Shown piece after piece: positions 1 through 6,680 of a DNA stretch of 12,966 nucleotides. Made by a program: the position numbers and the translations under genes. The notes below the pieces were generated by a model. That model saw only the letters and a list, made by a program, of their open reading frames with translations, did no database searches and had not been told where the DNA came from. The stretch covers positions 1-12,966 of the forward strand of contig JAAZNP010000006.1 of NCBI GenBank assembly GCA_012798235.1, written 5' to 3'. The DNA is from Parcubacteria group bacterium (GTDB lineage Bacteria; Patescibacteriota; Minisyncoccia; UBA6257). Numbering within the stretch: the first letter of the stretch is position 1; each line of letters starts with the position of its first letter.

Positions 1-2
1 AA

Positions 3-710
3 TATTTTTGGAAAAAAGGATTAAAAATTATTGTCGGGTTAGATGAAGCGGGCCGAGGACCATTAGCCGGACCAGTAACTGCTGCTGCGGTCGTTATTTT
101 ATTACCAAAAAATAAAACCCTGAACCACCTAGGGTTCAGGGTCATGCACCCTAAGCGGTACATGGATCAAAATTTAAGGCTGCTTTTAAAATACACTAGA
201 GATTCTAAAAAACTTTCTGCTTCGCAAAGAGAGAAAATTTTTCAATTAATAAAAGCGATACCGGAGATAAAATTTTCTTATGCTTTTGTGGATGAAAAAA
301 CTATTGATAAAATCAATATTGAGAAGGCAACTTTTCTCGCCATGGAAAAAAGTTTAAAAAAATTAAAAATTAAACCAGATTTAATTTTAGTTGATGGCAA
401 TCGCTTTATTCCTCAAATAAAATATCCGCAAAAAACTATTATTAAGGGTGATGATAAAATTTTTTCTATTGCTCTAGCTTCAATAATTGCTAAAGTAATG
501 CGCGATAAAAAAATGGTGGCCTTAGCAAAAAAATATCCTCATTATCATTTTGAAATTCACAAAGGTTATCCTACTATGCTTCATAAAAAATTATTAAAAA
601 AATACGGATCATCAAAAATTCATAGGCAGAGTTTTAAACCTGTGCAAATAATAATTCAAAAATCAAAATACAAAAGTCCCGCCTGCGCCAAGGCTCCGGC
701 AGGCAGATAA
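3..710 (+). CDS. rnhB: Ribonuclease HII, 5' end outside the window
   Basis: RNase HII removes ribonucleotides and RNA primers from DNA-RNA hybrids. The frame is open from the window edge, so the true start lies upstream. The family's catalytic acidic residues are visible: the GLDEAGRGP motif near bases 36-62 (D and E), the D of RDSKKLS, the D of ILVDGNR, and the D of SIIAKVMRD; HKGYPT and the HRQSFKPV end also match. The family normally has about ten residues between the first strand (VVIL) and DSKKL; here there are 33, because a palindromic sequence is inserted in frame (bases 117-167). An ATG inside the insert (144) would lose the first catalytic motif and is not the start. The last 11 residues (PACAKAPAGR-type tail) come from a second repeat. 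It is followed 37 bp later by miaA on the same strand. Family assignment is very sure; whether the insert is tolerated is unknown. Confidence 0.95.
   Translation, partial: YFWKKGLKIIVGLDEAGRGPLAGPVTAAAVVILLPKNKTLNHLGFRVMHPKRYMDQNLRLLLKYTRDSKKLSASQREKIFQLIKAIPEIKFSYAFVDEKTIDKINIEKATFLAMEKSLKKLKIKPDLILVDGNRFIPQIKYPQKTIIKGDDKIFSIALASIIAKVMRDKKMVALAKKYPHYHFEIHKGYPTMLHKKLLKKYGSSKIHRQSFKPVQIIIQKSKYKSPACAKAPAGR
117..167 (+). repeat. Palindromic element inserted in frame in rnhB
   Basis: A perfect 10-bp stem (117-126 with 133-142) closes a 6-base loop ACCTAG. A further ACCCT at 148-152 can pair with AGGGT at 138-142 as an alternative. The segment falls exactly where the protein is longer than other RNase HII proteins, and is relatively rich in G+C against its neighbours. 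It adds roughly 24 residues in frame without a stop. The right boundary is approximate. It behaves like the Rickettsia palindromic elements, which also sit in frame inside genes, but sequence relation to them is not claimed. Confidence 0.6.
678..706 (+). repeat. G+C-rich inverted repeat forming the C-terminal tail of RNase HII
   Basis: GCCTGC (681-686) and GCAGGC (699-704) form an inverted repeat around a G+C-rich core in otherwise A+T-rich DNA. It is translated as the last residues of rnhB, which have no counterpart in the family, so the gene appears to have been extended by repeat insertion near its stop codon. From memory, similar G+C-rich repeats are scattered through Parcubacteria genomes; this was not searched. 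Confidence 0.55.
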
Positions 711-747
711 AATTTAAAATCCAAAGTTTAAAAGTTTTAGATTTTTA

Positions 748-1722
748 ATGAATAAGTTTTTAAATAGTTTAAAAAATTTCAATAATAAACTGCTGGTAAT
801 TATAGGGCCAACAGCCTCAGGAAAATCTGATTTAGCCATAGAAATAGCTAAAAAATTTAATGGAGAGATTATCTCCGCTGATTCCCGCCAAGTATATAAA
901 GGTATGGACATTGGTACAGGAAAAGTTAAAATTCAAAAGGTAAAAGGCAAAATTTATTCAGAAGGTATCAGGCATCATTTATTAGATGTCGCTGAGCCAA
1001 AAGAATATTTTTCAGTAGCCCAGTATCAAAAATTAGCTCTTGAGGCTATTGAAGATATTCAAAAAAGAAAAAAATTACCAATTTTATGCGGCGGTACTGG
1101 TTTGTATATTAATGCTGTAATTGAGGGTTGGCAATTACCTCCCACTCAACCTAATCTGAAATTAAGACAAGAATTAGAGCAATTTAGTCCTGCACAATTA
1201 TTTGAAAAATTAAAATCGCTAGACCCTAAAAGAACCCAAAATATTGATGCTCATAATAAAAGACGTTTGATTCGAGCCTTGGAAATAATTGCTCAAAATA
1301 AAACTATCTCTCCTTTAAAAAAAGTAAAACCACCATGGGATATCTTAATTTTAGGAATCAAAAAAGATAAAAATGAACTTCAGGAATTAATTAAAAAAAG
1401 ATTATTGAAGAGATTAGACGAAGGCATGATCGAAGAAGTCAAAAAATTAAAAGAAAAAGGTGTTTCTTCTCAACGCCTGGAAGATTTTGGCTTGGAATAT
1501 CGCTGGATTAACCGTTATTTAGAAAATAAAGTTATGTATGAAGAGATGATAAACTCTCTTTATCGAGATATTTGTCGTTTTGCTAAACGTCAAATGACGT
1601 GGTTTATTCACCAAATTTTTGCTAAGCAAAATTTAGACGGATCTAAAAACAAAAAAAATACTTTCTGGATTAAAAATACTGAAGAAGCTATAAAATTAAC
1701 GACTCATTTTCTCGCGAATTAA
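748..1722 (+). CDS. miaA: tRNA dimethylallyltransferase MiaA
   Basis: Transfers the dimethylallyl group from DMAPP to N6 of A37 in tRNAs that read UNN codons. The 324-residue length is normal. Visible motifs: P-loop GPTASGKS (20-27), DSRQVYKG (45-52), RHHLLD (75-80), GGTGLYINA (115-123), NKRRLIRALE, and the C-terminal YRDICRFAKRQMTWF signature. The start is the first ATG that leaves the usual short lead before the P-loop; there is no clear Shine-Dalgarno sequence. Likely substrates encoded in this window are tRNA-Tyr (GTA) and tRNA-Trp (CCA), both with A36 and A37. The last 27 bp overlap the 3' end of gatB on the other strand, with no terminator hairpin between the two. Confidence 0.97.
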   Translation: MNKFLNSLKNFNNKLLVIIGPTASGKSDLAIEIAKKFNGEIISADSRQVYKGMDIGTGKVKIQKVKGKIYSEGIRHHLLDVAEPKEYFSVAQYQKLALEAIEDIQKRKKLPILCGGTGLYINAVIEGWQLPPTQPNLKLRQELEQFSPAQLFEKLKSLDPKRTQNIDAHNKRRLIRALEIIAQNKTISPLKKVKPPWDILILGIKKDKNELQELIKKRLLKRLDEGMIEEVKKLKEKGVSSQRLEDFGLEYRWINRYLENKVMYEEMINSLYRDICRFAKRQMTWFIHQIFAKQNLDGSKNKKNTFWIKNTEEAIKLTTHFLAN

Positions 1723-3189
1723 TTTTTCTAATTCCTGAGGATTACCAGCGCCTTTAAGCTGGGCCATACATTGACCTACCAAAAACTGAATAGCAGTTTC
1801 TTTGCCTTTTTTATAATCAGCCACTGCTTTATCATTAGAATTAATAACCTTTTCGATTATCGGCAGTAAAGAACTAGATTCACTTACTTGCTCCAACCCC
1901 CTTTCTTGAATTAATTCGTCTGCTGATTCATTGGTGGTAATAATTTCCTCCAAAATATTTTTAGTTACTCGTGATGTTATTTTATTGTTTAATAAATAAT
2001 TAATTAAATTAGCAAAATTTTCTGGAGTTAATTTAATATCATTCCACGAAAGATTATTCTTTTCTTTAAGACCTAGGATATCAGTAATCAAATAGTTATA
2101 AATTAATAACACCCCTTTGGAAAGATCAGAGACTGATTTTTGTGATAAAAATCTTACCGCCTCTTCAAAAAAGGTTAATAATTTTTCATCTTGAATAATA
2201 ATATTAGCGCCAGCAAAAGGAATTTGATAAGTCCTGATTAAACGATATTTTTTCTCCCACGGTAATTCAGGCAAATTTTTCTTTAATTCCTCTAAATTAA
2301 AGAGCCCACCTTCTTTAGTTTGGGAATATAAATGAAGCGGCGGCAAATCAGGCTCAGGAAAATAACGATAATCTTGCGCTTCTTCTTTTATTCTTTGGGA
2401 ATAAGTAATTTCTTTAAGGGGATCCCAACCTCTGGTTTCTTGAACAATTTTTTCTCCTTTTTCTAAAATTTCTGATTGCCTTTTAATTTCGTAATCAATC
2501 GCTCTTTCCACTGCTTTAAAAGAATTCAGATTTTTAACTTCTACTTTAGTGCCTAATTTTGCTTCCCCTTTCGGTCTTAAACTAATATTCACTTCACAAC
2601 GCATCTGGCCTTTTTCCATATCAGCGCTAGAGACACCTAAATTTTTTAATAAAATTTGCAGTCCTTGGGCAAACCATCTTGCCTCCCTGCCACTATGGAT
2701 TACTGGTTCGGTCACTAATTCCATTAAAGGGACGCCAGCGCGATTAAAATCAATTAAAGTGGATTTTCCATCAGCGGGATGAATTAATTTTCCTGTATCT
2801 TCTTCTAAATGAATACGAGTAATCTGAATTTCTTTCTTGCTTTCTTCTTCATTATCGCTTAAGAATAATTTTAATTTACCGCCCTGGCACAGAGGTTTAT
2901 CATACTGAGAAATCTGGTAGCCTTTGGGTAGATCCGGATAAAAATAATTTTTGCGATCAAATTTTGAAAATTCTGTAATTTGAGAGCCTAAAGCCAAACC
3001 TACTTTTATTACATTTTCTACCGCCTGCAGATTAATTACTGGCAAAGTTCCTGGATGGCCCAAACATACAGGACAGACATTCTTATTAGGAGTTTTTTCT
3101 TCGGAATTATTTAAACAATCACAAAACATTTTTGTTTTGGTCTTTAGTTCTGCATGAATCTCCAATCCAATGGTTGCTTCGTATTCCAT
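1696..3189 (-). CDS. gatB: Asp-tRNA(Asn)/Glu-tRNA(Gln) amidotransferase subunit B
   Basis: GatB activates the carboxyl of Glu (or Asp) mis-loaded on tRNA-Gln (or tRNA-Asn) and amidates it with ammonia from GatA, in the GatCAB complex. The N-terminus has the IGLEIHAEL motif (7-15) and a Cys-X-Cys ... Cys-X2-Cys zinc site (C23, C25, C39, C42). The PLMELVTEPV and DYRYFPEPDLPPL motifs are present, and the tail (about 350-497) is the helical/YqeY-like tRNA-binding region. 497 residues is full length. gatA and gatC are not beside it. tRNA-Gln in this window (7916-7986) has the U1-A72 pair that bacterial GatCAB uses. A TATAAT ends 8 bases before the ATG, so the message may be leaderless. It is convergent and overlapping with miaA. 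Confidence 0.97.
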   Translation of the reverse strand: MEYEATIGLEIHAELKTKTKMFCDCLNNSEEKTPNKNVCPVCLGHPGTLPVINLQAVENVIKVGLALGSQITEFSKFDRKNYFYPDLPKGYQISQYDKPLCQGGKLKLFLSDNEEESKKEIQITRIHLEEDTGKLIHPADGKSTLIDFNRAGVPLMELVTEPVIHSGREARWFAQGLQILLKNLGVSSADMEKGQMRCEVNISLRPKGEAKLGTKVEVKNLNSFKAVERAIDYEIKRQSEILEKGEKIVQETRGWDPLKEITYSQRIKEEAQDYRYFPEPDLPPLHLYSQTKEGGLFNLEELKKNLPELPWEKKYRLIRTYQIPFAGANIIIQDEKLLTFFEEAVRFLSQKSVSDLSKGVLLIYNYLITDILGLKEKNNLSWNDIKLTPENFANLINYLLNNKITSRVTKNILEEIITTNESADELIQERGLEQVSESSSLLPIIEKVINSNDKAVADYKKGKETAIQFLVGQCMAQLKGAGNPQELEKLIREKMSR

Positions 3190-3228
3190 ATATTTTTATT
3201 ATATAACAAAAAATGATAAAATAAAAAC
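3190..3228. promoter_or_regulatory. Divergent promoter region gatB / tmk
   Basis: Only 39 bp separate the two start codons. On the minus strand a perfect TATAAT (3203-3198) lies 8 bases before the gatB ATG; on the plus strand TAAAAT (3217-3222) lies 6 bases before the tmk ATG. The -35 boxes are poor. Neither gene has a Shine-Dalgarno sequence, and there is almost no room for a leader, so both messages may start at or near the ATG. Confidence 0.5.
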
Positions 3229-3879
3229 ATGAAAAAAGGATTTTTTTTAATTTTGGAAGGGTGCGAAGGCACTGGTAAAAGCACCGTGGGGCACTGGTTA
3301 GAAGAAAAACTTAAAGAAAAAGGGTATCCAGTGTTTTTTACTCGAGAACCGGGAGGTAAAGGTAGCCCAGTAGCTGAAAAAATCAGAGAAATTATTCTCA
3401 ATAAAGAAAATAATGTTTTGCCTTTAACTGAGGCTTATTTATTTGCTGCCTCTCGCGCTCAACATGTTAATGAAATCATTATTCCCCATCTTAAAAATCA
3501 TGAAATTGTCATTTGTGATCGCTTTGTTTATTCTTCTTATGCTTATCAAGGTGGTGGCAGAAACTTAGGTTTAGAAAAAATAAAGACCATTAATTCTTTT
3601 GCCATTGAAAATATCAAACCCGATTTAATCCTTCTCTTTGATTTAGATCCCAAAATTGGCCTTGAAAGAAAATATCAAAATCGCCAAGATTTGGATCGCC
3701 TCGATAACGAAAACTTAGAATTTCATATAAGAGTTAGAGAAACCTACCTTCAATTAGCTCGAGAAGCACCAGAACTTATAAAAATTGTTAATGTCAATAA
3801 ACCGCTAGAGGAAGTAAAACAAATTGCTTTAACTATAGTTAATCAAAAATTAGAAGAGATAAATTATGGCCAACATTAA
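3229..3879 (+). CDS. tmk: Thymidylate kinase
   Basis: Phosphorylates dTMP to dTDP with ATP. Seen in the 216 residues: P-loop GCEGTGKST (11-19), the TREPGG motif (38-43) that contacts substrate, the DRF motif (97-99) followed by YSSYAYQGGG, and an Arg-rich lid region (about 143-165). Length and motif order fit bacterial Tmk. The second P-loop residue pattern, CEG instead of the usual DG, is a mild variant. The stop overlaps the start of thyX by 14 bp, which implies translational coupling with the enzyme that makes its substrate. Confidence 0.95.
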   Translation: MKKGFFLILEGCEGTGKSTVGHWLEEKLKEKGYPVFFTREPGGKGSPVAEKIREIILNKENNVLPLTEAYLFAASRAQHVNEIIIPHLKNHEIVICDRFVYSSYAYQGGGRNLGLEKIKTINSFAIENIKPDLILLFDLDPKIGLERKYQNRQDLDRLDNENLEFHIRVRETYLQLAREAPELIKIVNVNKPLEEVKQIALTIVNQKLEEINYGQH

Positions 3880-4546
3880 AATCATTAAGCCAAAGGTTGT
3901 TATTGAAACCAAGTTTTCCGGAGTAAAAATATTAAAAACCCTAGAAAAATTTGGCCGGCTATCTCACAAAAGCGAGAAAAAAATCACCAAAGATTCTTAT
4001 CGAATCTTCTTGAAGAAATTATTAAACTGGGGGCATGAAAGCATTTTGGAGCACGTCTCTATTTCTGTCAGATTTATTTGTGATCGTGGTGTTACCCACG
4101 AATTAGTAAGACACCGCCTAGCTGCCTATACCCAAGAATCAACCCGTTATTGCAATTATTCGGGAAATATTCAATTCATTGAACCTTTGTTTTATAAAAA
4201 GGGCAGTGAAAAATATAAGATCTGGTATCAAAATTGCCAGGAAGCAGCAAAGAATTATAATCAATTAATTGAATTAGGCAGCACGCCTGAAGAAGCGCGT
4301 TCTGTTTTACCAAATTCCCTCAAAACAGAAATTGTAGCTACTTTCAATCTCCGGGAATGGCGTCATGTATTTGAAATGCGAACTCAAAAAGCAGCTCACC
4401 CTCAAATAAGAGAAATTATGATTCCTACCCTTAAAATATTTCAACAAAAAATACCTCTCCTTTTTGATGATTTTGTTATTAAAGAAGACAAGAGTTTATC
4501 ATATCCCTTTTATGCAGAAAAAGATTTAGAGTATTGGCAAAAATAA
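3866..4546 (+). CDS. thyX: FAD-dependent thymidylate synthase ThyX
   Basis: Makes dTMP from dUMP with methylene-tetrahydrofolate and FAD/NADPH, without needing a ThyA-type reaction. The signature RHR-X7-S is exact (R82, H83, R84 ... S92). WGHESILEH (55-63) and the later LREWRHVFEMR ... IREIM segment match the FAD and dUMP binding elements. 226 residues is typical. The chosen ATG overlaps the tmk end by 14 bp and has a purine-rich AGAAGAG stretch about eight bases upstream. With tmk it forms a two-step dTMP to dTDP module; a terminator follows five bases after the stop codon. Confidence 0.96.
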   Translation: MANIKIIKPKVVIETKFSGVKILKTLEKFGRLSHKSEKKITKDSYRIFLKKLLNWGHESILEHVSISVRFICDRGVTHELVRHRLAAYTQESTRYCNYSGNIQFIEPLFYKKGSEKYKIWYQNCQEAAKNYNQLIELGSTPEEARSVLPNSLKTEIVATFNLREWRHVFEMRTQKAAHPQIREIMIPTLKIFQQKIPLLFDDFVIKEDKSLSYPFYAEKDLEYWQK

Positions 4547-4550
4547 AATC

Positions 4551-4577
4551 AAAAATGCCGCTAGAAGCGGCATTTTT
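4551..4577. terminator. Bidirectional terminator between thyX and rplK
   Basis: An 11-bp perfect stem (4551-4561 with 4567-4577) with a 5-base loop TAGAA, A-rich on the left and T-rich on the right, so it can stop transcripts from both sides. It lies between the convergent ends of thyX and rplK. Confidence 0.9.
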
Positions 4578-4582
4578 TGTAA

Positions 4583-5008
4583 TTATTGCTCAATCTCTAT
4601 TCCCATACTTCTGGCTGTACCTGCCACCATTTTCATGGCTGCTTCTAAATCTTCAGTATTTAAGTCAGGCATTTTTCTTTTAGCAATTTCCTCAACCTGA
4701 GCTTTAGTTACTTTGCCAATTTTCTCTTTTAACGGATTGCCAGAACCCTTCTCTACCCCAGCAGCCCTTCTTAATAAATCAGAAACTGGCGGTTCTTTAA
4801 ATTTCAAATCAAAAGTACGGTCAATATAAACAGTTATTTCTACAGGAATAATTTCGCCCATTTTGTCTTTGGTGGCTTCGTTAAAACGAGTACAAAATTC
4901 CTGGATGTTTAAGCCATGCTGCCCTAAAGCTGGACCTACTGGAGGAGCAGGATTTGCTTGACCAGCAGCAATTTGCAAAGTTAAAATTGTTTTAATGGTT
5001 TTAGCCAT
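4583..5008 (-). CDS. rplK: 50S ribosomal protein L11 (uL11)
   Basis: L11 binds 23S rRNA in the GTPase-associated centre and contacts elongation and release factors. The 141 residues carry the proline-rich N-terminal motif (PAPPVGPALGQHG), the PPVSDLLRRAAG hinge region and the C-terminal rRNA-binding KMPDLN...VAGTARSMGI. This is a complete protein. It is the last gene of secE-nusG-rplK (13-bp gap from nusG). The usual next gene rplA is absent; a terminator follows at once. Some Parcubacteria are reported to lack uL1, which would fit. RF2 in this window lacks the domain that normally contacts L11. Confidence 0.97.
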   Translation of the reverse strand: MAKTIKTILTLQIAAGQANPAPPVGPALGQHGLNIQEFCTRFNEATKDKMGEIIPVEITVYIDRTFDLKFKEPPVSDLLRRAAGVEKGSGNPLKEKIGKVTKAQVEEIAKRKMPDLNTEDLEAAMKMVAGTARSMGIEIEQ

Positions 5009-5021
5009 ATAATTTTTGAAG

Positions 5022-5567
5022 TTATTCTTTTTTTACTTGCAAAAAATCTAAATCAATAGGTGTATCGCGACCAAATAAAGACACTAATACTTTAACCCGT
5101 CCCCGCTCTTTATCAATTTCTTGAACCTTGCCTTCACTATTTTTAAAAGGACCGTCCATTATTTTTACTAAATCACCTATCGTAAATTCGATTTTGTATT
5201 TTGGTTCTTCTTCCACAATTTTTCTTAAAATTTCCTTTATTTCTTCGTCTTGGACGGGACGAGGAGTTGTTCCGGCGCCAATAAAACCAGTCACCATGGG
5301 AGTATTACGGACAACATACCACGAATCATCAGTCACTAGCATATCAACAAAAACATAACCCGGATAAATTTTTTCCTCGATTACTACTCTCTTGCCATTT
5401 TTTATCTTAATCTTTTTTTCTTTTGGCACTAAAACATTAAAAATTTTATCCTGCATCCCTAAGGCTTCAATTCTCTGTTTTAAATTCCTCGCCACGGCAT
5501 CCTCGTAACCAGAATAAGTATGAATAACATACCAATTCCTACCTAAATTAATTTGTTGCTTGGGCAT
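5022..5567 (-). CDS. nusG: Transcription antitermination/elongation factor NusG
   Basis: NusG binds RNA polymerase and links it to Rho, NusE or the ribosome. The NGN domain (about 11-110) begins with NWYVIHTYSGYED and contains YPGYVFVDM; the KOW domain (about 125-180) has GDLVKIMDGPFKNSEGKV and FGRDTPIDL. 181 residues is the usual length. The start has a purine-rich AAGAGA before the ATG. Five bases separate it from secE, so the two are one transcript, as in most bacteria. Confidence 0.97.
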   Translation of the reverse strand: MPKQQINLGRNWYVIHTYSGYEDAVARNLKQRIEALGMQDKIFNVLVPKEKKIKIKNGKRVVIEEKIYPGYVFVDMLVTDDSWYVVRNTPMVTGFIGAGTTPRPVQDEEIKEILRKIVEEEPKYKIEFTIGDLVKIMDGPFKNSEGKVQEIDKERGRVKVLVSLFGRDTPIDLDFLQVKKE

Positions 5568-5572
5568 ATCTC

Positions 5573-5767
5573 TTATTTAATAATTAATCCCATTAATCTT
5601 ATTAATCCGTAATCAACTATAGTCAAGATAATAGCAATAAAAAAGGCTAGAGCCAATACTCCTAAAGTTCTATTTTTGGTTTCGTATCTTGTCGGCCAAT
5701 TTACTTTTTTTAATTCCCGCCAAGATTCCTCAAAATAGGTCTTAATTTTTCTAAATATTTTTGTCAT
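5573..5767 (-). CDS. secE: Preprotein translocase subunit SecE
   Basis: SecE clamps SecY in the SecYEG channel of the cytoplasmic membrane. The 64-residue protein has the amphipathic ESWRELKKVNWPTR motif (14-27) and one membrane segment (about 35-57), which is the short single-span form found in most bacteria. An in-frame ATG upstream (5809) would place the terminator-like hairpin at 5774-5797 inside the coding region and add residues with no family counterpart, so the ATG at 5767 was chosen. There is no Shine-Dalgarno sequence before it. It leads secE-nusG-rplK. Confidence 0.93.
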   Translation of the reverse strand: MTKIFRKIKTYFEESWRELKKVNWPTRYETKNRTLGVLALAFFIAIILTIVDYGLIRLMGLIIK

Positions 5768-5773
5768 ATTTTT

Positions 5774-5797
5774 AAAAGTGCCCAGAAGGGCACTTTT
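5774..5797. terminator. Hairpin between the HD gene and secE
   Basis: A 10-bp perfect stem (5774-5783 with 5788-5797), loop AGAA on the plus strand, arms ending in A4/T4. It is 38 bp beyond the HD gene's stop and only 6 bp before the secE start. It is probably the terminator of the rubredoxin-HD unit. The predicted secE start of transcription falls in its upstream arm, so secE mRNA would not form the full hairpin, whereas read-through RNA would. Confidence 0.7.
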
Positions 5798-5799
5798 AC

Positions 5800-5828
5800 A
5801 GTTTAGCAAAAAAAGACAAGAAAAGCAA
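5800..5828 (-). promoter_or_regulatory. Sigma-70-type promoter for secE-nusG-rplK
   Basis: On the minus strand: TTGCTT (5828-5823), a 17-base spacer, TAAACT (5805-5800). Initiation would be near 5793, about 26 bases before the secE ATG. It starts just before the end of the HD gene's downstream gap. Confidence 0.55.
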
Positions 5829-5834
5829 CCCTTT

Positions 5835-6389
5835 TTATAGTCCTAATTCCTGACTAATATTCTGCATCCCTTTTAAAACCAGGGAGCAAAATTGCTCTAA
5901 TGGTAAATTCAATAAAGTTTCGCATTGCTTAATTGTTTCACGATTAGCGCCTTGAGCAAAACTTTTTTCTTTCATGCGATTTAAAATATTCTCTACTGTT
6001 AAATCATGAATTTTTTTAGAAGGCAAAACTAAAGTGGCGGCGACAATTAAACCAGTCAGGGGATCGATACAAAATAAACTTTTAGCCATAGTAGTTTCTG
6101 GTTTAATACCGTGAGCCTGATTATGAGTTTTTATTGCTTCGGTAATATCATCAGCTAATCCCAAAGATTTTAAAAATTCAGCACCCTTTAAAGAGTGCTC
6201 TTGAGGGTTATCCTTTGTATCTTCGTAATCAATGTCGTGTAGTAACCCTGCCAAACCCCAATCATCTTCATTTTCATGAAAATATTGAGCCAATGCTCTC
6301 ATCCCCGCTTCAACAGCTAAAGAGTGTTTAATTAAATTAACTGTTTTAATTTTTTGATGTAATAAATCTAAAGCCCCAGTTCGTTGCAT
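5835..6389 (-). CDS. HD-domain phosphohydrolase-like protein
   Basis: A 184-residue protein with the HD superfamily metal ligands: H22 (KHSLAVE), the HD pair 51-52 in LLHDIDYE, H65 in EHSLKGA, H89/H93 in KTHNQAHG, and D109 in CIDPLTGL. Such proteins hydrolyse phosphate esters of nucleotides or act on small metabolites; this HDIG-like subgroup has no agreed substrate, so none is given. No membrane segment. It starts 3 bp after the rubredoxin stop and is co-transcribed with it. There is no Shine-Dalgarno sequence. A hairpin follows before secE. Confidence 0.85.
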   Translation of the reverse strand: MQRTGALDLLHQKIKTVNLIKHSLAVEAGMRALAQYFHENEDDWGLAGLLHDIDYEDTKDNPQEHSLKGAEFLKSLGLADDITEAIKTHNQAHGIKPETTMAKSLFCIDPLTGLIVAATLVLPSKKIHDLTVENILNRMKEKSFAQGANRETIKQCETLLNLPLEQFCSLVLKGMQNISQELGL

Positions 6390-6392
6390 ATT

Positions 6393-6626
6393 TTAAAAAT
6401 TATCTAAATCTGTATCTTCAGTATAATCATCAAGATCATCAATATCTTCCTCAGCGGCGAAAGGCTCTTCTTCGTCTAGGGATTTAAATTCTGATTTAGG
6501 AGCGCTACATTTGGGGCAAACCCATTCCTCGGGCAATTCGCTCCAGGGTACATTTTTTTCACCGGTAATAGGATCAATGCCCTCTTCATCATAAATATAC
6601 CCGCAAACAGTACATTTGTATTTCAT
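6393..6626 (-). CDS. Rubredoxin with long acidic C-terminal tail
   Basis: Rubredoxin carries one iron on four cysteines and transfers single electrons. Residues 1-50 are a full rubredoxin: C5-X2-C8, DPITGE loop, PWSELPEEWVCPKC with C37-X2-C40, then the SAPKSEF ending. Residues 51-77 form an unusual tail in which 15 of 27 residues are Asp or Glu; standard rubredoxins end near 52-54. The tail may be disordered or bind a basic partner (inference). The gene has its own consensus promoter inside the end of the preceding RNHCP gene and is coupled to the HD gene. It suggests an anaerobic or oxygen-stressed lifestyle. Confidence 0.95.
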   Translation of the reverse strand: MKYKCTVCGYIYDEEGIDPITGEKNVPWSELPEEWVCPKCSAPKSEFKSLDEEEPFAAEEDIDDLDDYTEDTDLDNF

Positions 6627-6652
6627 ATTTTTAATTTTTAAAATTTAGAGTA

Positions 6653-6680
6653 ATTATAAAGGATTATTAGAAGATGTCAA
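6653..6680 (-). promoter_or_regulatory. Consensus promoter for rubredoxin-HD, inside the RNHCP gene end
   Basis: On the minus strand: perfect TTGACA (6680-6675), 16-base spacer, perfect TATAAT (6658-6653). The -35 box is coded by the last codons of the RNHCP gene. Initiation is expected near 6646, about 20 bases before the rubredoxin ATG. Confidence 0.8.

Noticed and set aside
714..911. Minus-strand open frame of 65 codons under the miaA start
   Set aside because: It lies opposite the MiaA P-loop and DSRQ region, whose frame is clearly the coding one; no family features.
3144..3401. Minus-strand open frame of 85 codons across the gatB-tmk gap
   Set aside because: It overlaps the well-supported starts of gatB and tmk and has no family match by eye.
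5768..5809. Upstream start for SecE
   Set aside because: It would translate the terminator-like hairpin and adds residues not found in SecE; the ATG at 5767 gives a normal protein.
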